10,384 bases of DNA from Clostridiales bacterium UBA6468 (lineage in GTDB: Bacteria > Bacillota > Clostridia > Oscillospirales > Oscillospiraceae), in assembly GCA_002436765.1 (NCBI GenBank), contig DJNI01000014.1:1-10384 (forward strand). The letters are read 5' to 3'. A program made the position numbers and the translations under genes. The notes below the pieces were generated by a model that was given only the letters and a program-made list of their open reading frames with translations, was not told where the DNA came from and ran no database searches. This document shows positions 1 to 5,936 of this stretch, in pieces (the stretch's first letter is position 1; the number at the start of each line of letters is the position of its first letter).

Positions 1-9
1 CGATGATTT

Positions 10-1086
10 TTGCCCGCAAAAAACTGTGTGTTCACTGTCGAACACGTCAGCGGCGCCCATTTGTTGGTTGCCGTCGGGCAAAAGAACATTACCCTTTGCG
101 GCGATGGTGTGATTGACGGAAACTCGCACTATTGGGTGAACGAACACAAACGCATGGGCGAAAATTCCATTACCTTTGCCCCCAACGATGAGCGTCCCGG
201 GCAGATGATCTTCTTCTGCGAATGTCAGAATGTCTCGCTTCGCGATCTGACTCTTCAAAACGGTCCGTACTGGTACCTTCTTCTGCACGGCTGCACCGAT
301 GTCTCCGTCCGTGGTCTGAAAATCTACGGCGAGCCGCTCCAATATACCAACGACGGTATCGACCTCGACTGCTGCCGCAACGTGACCGTCAGTGACTGCA
401 TCATCCGTACCGGCGACGACGGCATTACCATCCGTGCTTACGGCGTTCCGCTGGTCACACCGCAAGACTGTGAAAACATTGTGATCACCAACTGTGTAAT
501 TTCCTCGTTCGGTGATTACGGTGTGCGCATCGGCGTCGGCGACCGTGACATCCGTCACTGTCTGCTGTCAAATCTTTTGATTCACGATTCGCACCACGGC
601 ATCGGCATCATTTCGCGTTTTTCTCCGAAATCTCCCGGCGTCAACATTGAGGACATTACCGTTTCCGACTGCAAGGTGGACGCGGATCGCGCCCTTGTTA
701 TCCGCATGAGCAATACAGACGCTCACCCGGCGTTTCCCGAACCCCGCCGCATCTCCGACATCCGCATTTCGGGGCTGCGGGGAAGGTTCCGTCACAATGC
801 CGAAATTCTCGGTCACGAAGGTGCCGAGCTTTCCGACATCAAGCTCAACGACTGCCGCTTCACTGCTTACGGCATCGCCCACACGCCCGATTGCGACGAA
901 CGCGGAATCTGGGGATGCTGCTGCACCGACAGTGCCATGGAAATCCGCAATGCCAACCGCGTCATTTTGCAGGACGTGGGCTTTGATTGGGAAGAAAATA
1001 TCGGCTTTCGGCACGACATTCACATTCAAAACAGCAAAGTATCCGTTCGCGGCGGCGAATTTCCGAAAGGAATCGCTGAAGAATAA
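10..1086 (+). CDS. GH28-like (polygalacturonase-type) beta-helix protein, N-terminally incomplete, probably frameshifted
   Basis: Probable carbohydrate-active enzyme of the pectinase-like right-handed parallel beta-helix fold, related to glycoside hydrolase family 28. The 358 readable residues show recurring beta-helix rungs (pattern x-N-V-x-V-x-D-C), an IDGN turn near residue 35, YTNDGID at 112-118 and TGDD at 134-137. The last two match the GH28 NTDG and GDD blocks, so acidic residues D115, D136 and D137 are kept. The block expected to be GHG reads GDYG (168-171), so the usual catalytic-site His is absent, and the RIK block is replaced by IRMS (231-234). GH28 enzymes normally have some 70-100 more N-terminal residues. 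Here the only in-window start in frame is TTG at 10, with an in-frame TGA at 4-6 just before it, so the true N-terminus lies upstream, probably in another frame (see findings). Stop is TAA at 1084-1086. It is convergent with the ribosomal operon and has its own terminator. It could hydrolyse pectin-like uronans, but substrate and activity are not shown. Confidence is good for the fold and lower for function. Confidence 0.75.
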   Translation: MPAKNCVFTVEHVSGAHLLVAVGQKNITLCGDGVIDGNSHYWVNEHKRMGENSITFAPNDERPGQMIFFCECQNVSLRDLTLQNGPYWYLLLHGCTDVSVRGLKIYGEPLQYTNDGIDLDCCRNVTVSDCIIRTGDDGITIRAYGVPLVTPQDCENIVITNCVISSFGDYGVRIGVGDRDIRHCLLSNLLIHDSHHGIGIISRFSPKSPGVNIEDITVSDCKVDADRALVIRMSNTDAHPAFPEPRRISDIRISGLRGRFRHNAEILGHEGAELSDIKLNDCRFTAYGIAHTPDCDERGIWGCCCTDSAMEIRNANRVILQDVGFDWEENIGFRHDIHIQNSKVSVRGGEFPKGIAEE

Positions 1087-1156
1087 GCTGTCCGCGCGGG
1101 CAACGCCGTGAAAATCGGCTAATTTTGTAAACTTCTACACAATTTATACAATTTGT

Positions 1157-1186
1157 AAATCCCGTGTGAAAAACACGGGATTTTTA
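1157..1186 (+). terminator. Intrinsic terminator of the GH28-like gene
   Basis: An 11-bp perfect stem (1157-1167 paired with 1173-1183) with a GAAAA loop; its 3' arm runs into TTTTTAT on the plus strand. It lies 71 bases after the GH28-like stop codon. On the minus strand the stem is followed by a poor T tract, so it should act mainly on plus-strand transcription. Confidence 0.85.
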
Positions 1187-1191
1187 TTTGC

Positions 1192-1229
1192 AAAAAAAAC
1201 ACCCGATCGGTTTCCCGATCGGGTGTTTT
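1192..1229 (-). terminator. Intrinsic terminator of the spc-alpha operon, downstream of rplQ
   Basis: A perfect stem of up to 15 bp (1196-1210 with 1215-1229), core ACACCCGATCGG, with a 4-base loop. On the minus strand it is followed by eight T residues (A8 at 1192-1199 on the plus strand), a strong Rho-independent terminator. It begins about 11 bases after the rplQ stop. The plus-strand side also has TTTTG after the stem, so weak bidirectional action is possible. Confidence 0.93.
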
Positions 1230-1240
1230 GTCTGAAAAAA

Positions 1241-1582
1241 TCAGACCAATTCGATAATTGCCATCTCTGCGGCGTCACCGCGGCGAGGTCCTTTTTTGAT
1301 GATGCGGGTATAACCACCGTTGACATCAGCATACTTCGGGGAAATCTCGTCAAACAGCTTCTTGACCACATCCTCCTTGGTGATGAAGGTCATGGCGGCA
1401 CGCTTGGCGTTCAGATCGCCTTTTTTGCCGAGGGTGATCATCTTCTCAGCAAGGGGACGCACCTCTTTCGCGCGGGTAACGGTGGTCTCGATCTTGCCGT
1501 TCTCCAGCAGATAGGTGACCATGGCGCGCAGCATGGCGCGGCGGTGGTCGGTAGGTCTGCCGAGTTTGCGAGTTCCGGGCAT
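1241..1582 (-). CDS. rplQ: 50S ribosomal protein L17
   Basis: Large-subunit protein L17, which lies near the polypeptide exit tunnel of the ribosome. The 113-residue product has the family N-terminus MPGTRKLGRPTDHRRAMLR and the conserved TRAKEVRPLAEKMITLGKKGD segment in two parts around residues 38-56; length is normal for the short bacterial form. Start ATG (1580-1582) has a GAGGAGG Shine-Dalgarno 8-14 bases upstream. It is the last gene of the operon, after rpoA, as in most bacteria, and is followed directly by a strong terminator. The 78-base gap before it holds a stable hairpin (1620-1639). In many Firmicutes ecfA and truA genes follow rplQ; here they do not. Identification is secure. Confidence 0.98.
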   Translation of the reverse strand: MPGTRKLGRPTDHRRAMLRAMVTYLLENGKIETTVTRAKEVRPLAEKMITLGKKGDLNAKRAAMTFITKEDVVKKLFDEISPKYADVNGGYTRIIKKGPRRGDAAEMAIIELV

Positions 1583-1601
1583 TTGTGTTACCTCCTCTTA
1601 T

Positions 1602-1648
1602 CGGTACGGGCCGGGCGCGGGCGCTGCACCCGCAGCGCCGCCGGACCG
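1602..1648 (-). other. Hairpin in the rpoA-rplQ intergenic gap
   Basis: A perfect 8-bp stem, GGCGCTGC (1620-1627) with GCAGCGCC (1632-1639), and a 4-base loop. It can be enclosed by CCGG (1611-1614)/CCGG (1641-1644) and CGGT (1602-1605)/ACCG (1645-1648). There is no T tract on either side, so it is not a standard terminator. It ends just upstream of the rplQ Shine-Dalgarno and might act as an mRNA stability or processing structure, or affect L17 translation; that is inference. Confidence 0.5.
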
Positions 1649-1660
1649 CTTGGAAATGTT

Positions 1661-2611
1661 TCAGTTATCGCTTTCTTTGGACAGGGAGAGCCCCATGTCC
1701 GCCATCTTCTTGACGACCTCTTCGTAAGACTTGCGTCCCAGATTGCGGACCTTCATCATATCCTCCTCGGTGGTGTTCACGAGGTCGGCCACAGTGTTGA
1801 TGCCGGCGCGTTTCAGGCAGTTGAAGGAACGCACGGAGAGATCCAGCTCCTCGATGGTCATTTCCAGGACCTTATCCTGGGTGGTCTCGCTCTTTTCCAC
1901 CACAGTGGTCCGGGAGCTGATCTCGTCGGAGAGATCCACAAACAGGCTCAGATGGTCCGTGAGGATCTTGGCGGCCAGACTGATGGCGTCGCGGGCGGTG
2001 ATGGTCTTGTCGGTATAGACCTCCAGCGTCAGCTTGTCATAGTTGGTCATATTGCCCACGCGGGTGTTTTCCACCACATAGTTGACCTTGTGGATCGGCG
2101 TATAGATGGAATCCACCGGGATCAGGCCGATGACGGACTGGGCGGGCTTGTTTTTCTCGGCGGGGACATAGCCCCGGCCGTGGTTGAAGGTCAGTTCCAT
2201 GACGAACTTGGCGTCTTCCATCAGCGTAACGATATGGAGCTCGGGATTCAGGATCTCGATCTCGCTATCGCAGCGGATGTCGCCGGCCGTGACCTCGCCG
2301 GCGCCCATGGCCTCAATGGTGACGACCTTTTCGCCCGGGCAGTGAAGCCTGGCGATGATGCCCTTCACGTTCAGGACGATCTCGGTCACATCCTCCTTCA
2401 CGCCGGGAATGGTGGAAAACTCATGCTGCACACCGTCGATCTTGATGGAGGTGGCGGCAGTTCCCGGCAGGGAGGACAGCAGAATGCGGCGCAGGGAGTT
2501 ACCGAGGGTAGTGCCATATCCGATTTCCAGCGGCTCCACGACGAACTTGCCGTAGGAACCGTCTTCCAGGGCTTCGACACATTCAATACTGGGCTTTTCA
2601 ATTGCTATCAT
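1661..2611 (-). CDS. rpoA: DNA-directed RNA polymerase subunit alpha
   Basis: Alpha subunit of RNA polymerase; its dimer is the assembly platform for beta and beta', and its C-terminal domain contacts UP-element DNA and activators. The 316-residue product has the N-terminal dimerisation domain (about 1-230), including LEIGYGTTLGNSLRRILLSS split over 28-47, then a linker (about 231-250) and the helix-hairpin-helix C-terminal domain (about 251-316). In the C-terminal domain RSFNCLK (261-267) and NLGRKS (290-295) carry the DNA-contact positions equivalent to E. coli R265, N268, C269, G296, K298 and S299. The start ATG (2609-2611) has a TAGGAGGG Shine-Dalgarno. It lies 61 bases after rpsD and 78 before rplQ, the usual alpha-operon position. 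Length is typical of Clostridia. No anomaly seen. Confidence 0.99.
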   Translation of the reverse strand: MIAIEKPSIECVEALEDGSYGKFVVEPLEIGYGTTLGNSLRRILLSSLPGTAATSIKIDGVQHEFSTIPGVKEDVTEIVLNVKGIIARLHCPGEKVVTIEAMGAGEVTAGDIRCDSEIEILNPELHIVTLMEDAKFVMELTFNHGRGYVPAEKNKPAQSVIGLIPVDSIYTPIHKVNYVVENTRVGNMTNYDKLTLEVYTDKTITARDAISLAAKILTDHLSLFVDLSDEISSRTTVVEKSETTQDKVLEMTIEELDLSVRSFNCLKRAGINTVADLVNTTEEDMMKVRNLGRKSYEEVVKKMADMGLSLSKESDN

Positions 2612-2672
2612 TCGTTACCCTCCTATGTTATTGTCGCTGCTTCAGCATTGCGGGGTACGATGAGAAGGCGGA

Positions 2673-3299
2673 TTACTTGGAGTACAACTCAACGATGAGG
2701 TGCTCTTCCACCTGCAGATCGACTTCGCTGCGCTCGGGCAGGTTGACGACGGTGGCGACGCCCTTGTTCTTGTCCACGCTGAGCCAATTCAGCGCGGGAC
2801 GGGAAGCGTTGGCCTCCAGAACGCCCTTCAGCTTGTCAGAGCTCATGCTCTTCTCGCAGATCGCAACAACATCACCGGGCTTGCACAGATAAGAGGGGAT
2901 GTTGACGGCCTTGCCGTTGACGGTGAAATGGCCGTGGGTCACCAGCTGGCGCGCCTCAGGACGGCTCATCGCAAAGCCGGCGCGGTAGACCACGTTGTCC
3001 AGACGGGATTCCAGCAGCTTCAGCAGGTTTTCGCCGGTCATGCCGTTCATCTTCTCCGCCAGCTCAAAATAATGATAGAACTGGTTTTCCAGCAGGCCGT
3101 AATAGCGCTTTGCCTTCTGCTTTTCCCGCAGCTGGGAGCCGTATTCGCTCATCTTCTTGCGGCCCTGGCCGTGCTGGCCGGGGGCATAGGAGCGGCGAGC
3201 GATGGCGCACTTATCGGTATAGCATCTGTCGCCCTTCAGAAAGAGCTTGTCGCCCTCTCTGCGGCAGATGCGGCATACTGCTTCTGTATATCTTGCCAT
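2673..3299 (-). CDS. rpsD: 30S ribosomal protein S4 (zinc-finger form)
   Basis: Primary 16S rRNA-binding assembly protein of the small subunit. The 208-residue product begins MARYTEAVCRICRREG and has the four-Cys zinc knuckle C9, C12, C26, C31 seen in the zinc-containing S4 form of thermophiles and many Firmicutes. The S4 RNA-binding domain (about residues 98-160) includes SRLDNVVYRAGF and SRPEARQLVTHGHFTVNGK; the C-terminus VELYSK is the common Firmicutes ending. ATG at 3297-3299 is preceded by CAGGAGGAAA. It sits between rpsK and rpoA; in E. coli S4 represses the alpha operon, but no matching leader pseudoknot was recognised here. Clostridia sometimes carry a second S4 elsewhere, so the zinc form may be one of two. 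Confidence 0.98.
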   Translation of the reverse strand: MARYTEAVCRICRREGDKLFLKGDRCYTDKCAIARRSYAPGQHGQGRKKMSEYGSQLREKQKAKRYYGLLENQFYHYFELAEKMNGMTGENLLKLLESRLDNVVYRAGFAMSRPEARQLVTHGHFTVNGKAVNIPSYLCKPGDVVAICEKSMSSDKLKGVLEANASRPALNWLSVDKNKGVATVVNLPERSEVDLQVEEHLIVELYSK

Positions 3300-3315
3300 G
3301 TTCCGTTTCCTCCTG

Positions 3316-3723
3316 TTAGACTCTTCTTCTCTTGGGCGGCCGGCATCCGTTGTGGGGGATGGGGGTCACGTCCTTGATGCTGACGACTTCCAGACCGGCG
3401 GCCTGCAGCGCGCGGATGGCGGCTTCACGGCCGGCGCCGGGACCGCGGACATAGACCTCAACGGTCTTCAGGCCGTGCTCCATGGCAGCCTTGGAGGCCG
3501 TCTCGGCAGCGGTCTGCGCAGCAAAGGGAGTGGACTTTCTGCTTCCGCGGAAGCCCAGTCCGCCTGCGGAGGCCCAGGAAATGGCGTTGCCCTTCAGGTC
3601 GGTGATGGTGACGATGGTGTTATTGAAGGAAGAGCGGATATGAACCTGGCCCTTTTCAATATTCTTGCGCTCGCGGCGCTTGGTGCGGACGGCACCCTTT
3701 TTGGCGGTTTGTGCCTTAGCCAT
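3316..3723 (-). CDS. rpsK: 30S ribosomal protein S11
   Basis: Small-subunit platform protein near the E site and the 3' end of 16S rRNA. The 135-residue product has a basic N-terminal extension (KKGAVRTKRRERKNIEKG) and the S11 core HIRSSFNNTIVTITD, SAGGLGFRGSRKSTPFAAQ and VRGPGAGREAAIRALQ, ending in DVTPIPHNGCRPPKRRRV. Length is slightly above E. coli (129) and usual for Firmicutes. ATG at 3721-3723 has a GGAGGGG site formed right after the rpsM stop codon (TAAGGAGGGG), which suggests translational coupling with S13. The stop is 16 bases from the rpsD start. Secure. Confidence 0.98.
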   Translation of the reverse strand: MAKAQTAKKGAVRTKRRERKNIEKGQVHIRSSFNNTIVTITDLKGNAISWASAGGLGFRGSRKSTPFAAQTAAETASKAAMEHGLKTVEVYVRGPGAGREAAIRALQAAGLEVVSIKDVTPIPHNGCRPPKRRRV

Positions 3724-3738
3724 AATGCTTTCCCCTCC

Positions 3739-4107
3739 TTACTTCTTCTTATTCGCAATGGTCTTCTTGGGACCCTTGCGGGTTCTCGCGTTGGTCTTGC
3801 TGCGCTGGCCGCGCACGGGCAGACCCTTGCGGTGACGCAGGCCGCGGTAGGAGCCGATCTCCACCAGACGCTTGATATTCAGAGCCACATCGCGGCGCAG
3901 ATCGCCCTCGACAACATATTCATGCTCGATGGCTTCACGCAGCTTGGCGGTCTCATCCTCGGTCAGATCCTTGACGCGGGTGTCAGGATTGACGCCAGTC
4001 TTCTTCAGGATATCGTTGCTGAGTTTGCGGCCGATCCCGTAGATGTAGGTCAGGCCGATTTCCACGCGCTTCTCGCGGGGAAGGTCAACACCGGCAATAC
4101 GAGCCAT
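3739..4107 (-). CDS. rpsM: 30S ribosomal protein S13
   Basis: Small-subunit head protein that forms intersubunit bridges and contacts the P-site tRNA through its basic tail. The 122-residue product begins MARIAGVDLPREKRVEIGLTYIYGIG, contains the helix-turn region and the GSYRGLRHRKGLPVRGQRSKTNART block (split at residues about 86-110), and ends in a lysine-rich tail GPKKTIANKKK. ATG at 4105-4107 follows an ACAGGAGGTATA site. It lies 22 bases after rpmJ and its TAA is fused to the rpsK Shine-Dalgarno. Length and motifs are normal. Confidence 0.98.
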   Translation of the reverse strand: MARIAGVDLPREKRVEIGLTYIYGIGRKLSNDILKKTGVNPDTRVKDLTEDETAKLREAIEHEYVVEGDLRRDVALNIKRLVEIGSYRGLRHRKGLPVRGQRSKTNARTRKGPKKTIANKKK

Positions 4108-4129
4108 TTAATATACCTCCTGTGTTCTT

Positions 4130-4243
4130 TTAGCCCTGCTTCTGCTTATGCTTGGGATTCTCGCAGATGACCATGACGCGGCCTTTTCTGCGGATGATCT
4201 TGCACTTCTCGCAGATGGGTTTTACGGACGGTTTTACTTTCAT
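4130..4243 (-). CDS. rpmJ: 50S ribosomal protein L36 (zinc form)
   Basis: Smallest large-subunit protein, stabilising 23S rRNA in the peptidyl-transferase half of the subunit. Reading the minus strand from ATG at 4241-4243 gives 37 residues starting MKVKPSVKPICEKCKIIRRK and ending in KHKQKQG, with TAA at 4130-4132. The zinc ligands C11, C14, C27 and H32 of the C+ form are all present. The Shine-Dalgarno AAGGAGGAA lies at 4251-4259. The gene sits between infA and rpsM, its standard place in Firmicutes. It is too short to be found by a length cut-off but is certain from sequence and context. Confidence 0.98.
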   Translation of the reverse strand: MKVKPSVKPICEKCKIIRRKGRVMVICENPKHKQKQG

Positions 4244-4276
4244 TGTAAAGTTCCTCCTTAGCTTCTGCTTGTTGTG

Positions 4277-4495
4277 TTACTTGGAGCGCCAGGTGATCCT
4301 GCCCTTTTCCAGATCATAGGGCGACATCTGAACGGTCACCCGGTCGCCGGGCAGGATCTTAATGAAGTTCATGCGAAGCTTTCCGGAAATGTGGGCGTTG
4401 ATCACATGACCGCCCATGATCTCCACCTTGAACATCGCATTGGGCAGCGCCTCTATAACGGTACCTTCGACTTCGATCATGTCTTCTTTCGCCAT
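4277..4495 (-). CDS. infA: Translation initiation factor IF-1
   Basis: IF-1 binds the A site of the 30S subunit during initiation and works with IF-2 and IF-3. The 72-residue product is exactly the usual length and is one S1-like OB-fold: MAKEDMIEVEGTVIEALPN, then FKVEIMGGHVINAHISGK, then LPGDRVTVQMSPYDLEKGRI. ATG at 4493-4495 follows a GAGGAGGCAA site. It lies 17 bases after map and 33 before rpmJ. In many Clostridia a small KOW-domain RNA-binding gene lies between map and infA; there is no room for it here. Confidence 0.99.
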   Translation of the reverse strand: MAKEDMIEVEGTVIEALPNAMFKVEIMGGHVINAHISGKLRMNFIKILPGDRVTVQMSPYDLEKGRITWRSK

Positions 4496-4512
4496 ACAAG
4501 TTGCCTCCTCGG

Positions 4513-5286
4513 TTATGCATGCCTGCCGCTTGCATCGGCGGTCAGGATGATCGGTTCCTCTTTGGTGATGAGGACAGTATTTTCGTAGTGAGACGACAGG
4601 CTACCGTCCGCCGTCTTCACGGTCCAGCCGTCGGGCATCTGCCTGACCTCCCAGGTCCCCACGTTCACCATCGGTTCGATGGCGATGGTCATGCCCGCCA
4701 CCAGCCGCGGACCGTGTCCGCCCTTGCCGGGGGCGAGGAAATTGGGGACCTCCGGTTCCTCATGCAGCTCGCTGCCCACGCCGTGTCCGACATAATCCCG
4801 CACCTGATAGAAGCCGTTTGCTACAGTATAAGCCTCGATCGCCTGCGAAATATCGGAAATTCTGTAGCCCTCGCGGGCGTACTTGATGCCCTCATAGAAG
4901 CTCTGCCGGGTCACCTGGATGAGCCTTTGCGTGCTTTCCGGAATCGCGCCTGCAGCATAAGTAGCCGCGCAGTCGCCATGGTAGCCCATATAAAGCGCAC
5001 CCACGTCGATCTTGACAATGTCTCCCTCGCGGATCCTTCTGCTGCCTGGAATGCCGTGGATGACTTCGTCGTTCACGGAACAGCAGATGCTGGCGGGGAA
5101 GCCGCCGTAATGCAGGAAAGAGGGCTTCGCCCCAAATCCCGTGATCACCTTACGGGCCGCATGGTCAAGCTCCCGGGTCGTGATGCCCGGCGCGACAAGC
5201 TCGCCGCAGGCTCTTCTGGCCAGCTCGGCGATCTGTCCCGCCTCCTTCATGAGTTTGATCTCATGAGAGGATTTGACTTTTATCAT
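4513..5286 (-). CDS. map: Methionine aminopeptidase, type I
   Basis: Metalloenzyme that removes the initiator methionine from nascent proteins whose second residue is small; cytoplasmic. The 257-residue product has the pita-bread fold with the five metal ligands D94, D105, H168, E204 and E235 in the blocks KIDVGALYMGYHGDCA, GHGVG, AIEPM and HYENT, plus the substrate-side histidines H77 (EVIHGIP) and H175. Length matches type Ia enzymes; there is no N-terminal zinc-finger extension. The start ATG overlaps the adk stop as ATGA (5283-5286), and no strong Shine-Dalgarno precedes it, so translation is probably coupled to adk. The order secY-adk-map-infA is typical of Firmicutes. Confidence 0.98.
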   Translation of the reverse strand: MIKVKSSHEIKLMKEAGQIAELARRACGELVAPGITTRELDHAARKVITGFGAKPSFLHYGGFPASICCSVNDEVIHGIPGSRRIREGDIVKIDVGALYMGYHGDCAATYAAGAIPESTQRLIQVTRQSFYEGIKYAREGYRISDISQAIEAYTVANGFYQVRDYVGHGVGSELHEEPEVPNFLAPGKGGHGPRLVAGMTIAIEPMVNVGTWEVRQMPDGWTVKTADGSLSSHYENTVLITKEEPIILTADASGRHA

Positions 5287-5918
5287 AGATCCAGCCCCAG
5301 CTTCCGGAAGATCCGCTGCCGGATCTCCTCCACCGTGCCGACGCCCTCCACCTGGCGCAGCTTGTTCAGCGCGTCGTAGTGGTGCTTCACCGGTTCGGTC
5401 TGGTCATGATAGATCTCCAGCCGCTGGAGCACCACCTCGGGGTCGTCGTCGTGGCGGATGCCCAGCGTTTCCCCGCATTTGTCGCAGACGCCTTCCACCC
5501 GGGACGGATGATGCTCCACGTGGTAGGTGCTGCCGCACTTGGGGCAGGTGCGGCGGCCGGTCATGCGCCTGACGATGACCTCGTCCGGTACCTCCAGCGA
5601 CACTACGGCGTCGGGCGCGGCAAAGGTATCCAGCGCCTCCGCCTGGGCCACGGTGCGGGGGAAGCCGTCAAGGATGACGCCCTGCTCGCAGTCGTGGCTG
5701 GCCAGCTTTTCCCGCACCAGCGCAATGATGATCTCATCGGGGACCAGCCGGCCGCTGGTCATGTATTCCTTGGCCTTCAGGCCCAGGGGCGTCCCCTGTG
5801 CCACGGCCTCGCGCAGAAGGTTGCCCGTGGAGATCACGGGCACCTTCAGCGCGGCTTGAATGAACTCTGCTTGTGTGCCTTTCCCCGCTCCGGGGGCGCC
5901 CAGCAAAATCAGCTTCAT
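5283..5918 (-). CDS. adk: Adenylate kinase (zinc-binding LID)
   Basis: Catalyses ATP + AMP = 2 ADP and so balances adenine nucleotides. The 211-residue product opens with the P-loop GAPGAGKGT (7-15); the AMP site includes STGNLLR (30-36) and LDGFPRT (83-89). The LID domain (about 120-160) carries four cysteines as CPKC and CDKC (C125, C128, C145, C148), the structural zinc site common in Gram-positive enzymes. RHDDDPE (155-161) gives LID arginine and acidic contacts. ATG at 5916-5918 has only a modest GAAGGAAGG site. It follows secY by 18 bases and overlaps map by four. Normal length and motifs. Confidence 0.98.
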   Translation of the reverse strand: MKLILLGAPGAGKGTQAEFIQAALKVPVISTGNLLREAVAQGTPLGLKAKEYMTSGRLVPDEIIIALVREKLASHDCEQGVILDGFPRTVAQAEALDTFAAPDAVVSLEVPDEVIVRRMTGRRTCPKCGSTYHVEHHPSRVEGVCDKCGETLGIRHDDDPEVVLQRLEIYHDQTEPVKHHYDALNKLRQVEGVGTVEEIRQRIFRKLGLDL

Positions 5919-5936
5919 ACAGCAGCCTTCCTTCTC

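Noticed and set aside
1121..1157. Plus-strand promoter in the AT-rich patch after the GH28-like gene
   Set aside because: TTGTAA and TATACA are only 14 bases apart and no plus-strand gene follows before the convergent operon.
1166..2698. Long plus-strand open frame of 510 codons opposite rplQ and rpoA
   Set aside because: It is the antisense shadow of two certain genes, has low-complexity Gly/His/Asp-rich translation, begins within a terminator hairpin and lacks a ribosome binding site.
4244..4276. S4-binding regulatory pseudoknot upstream of the rpsM group, as in E. coli
   Set aside because: The short gaps around rpmJ and rpsM hold only ribosome binding sites; no matching structure could be drawn.
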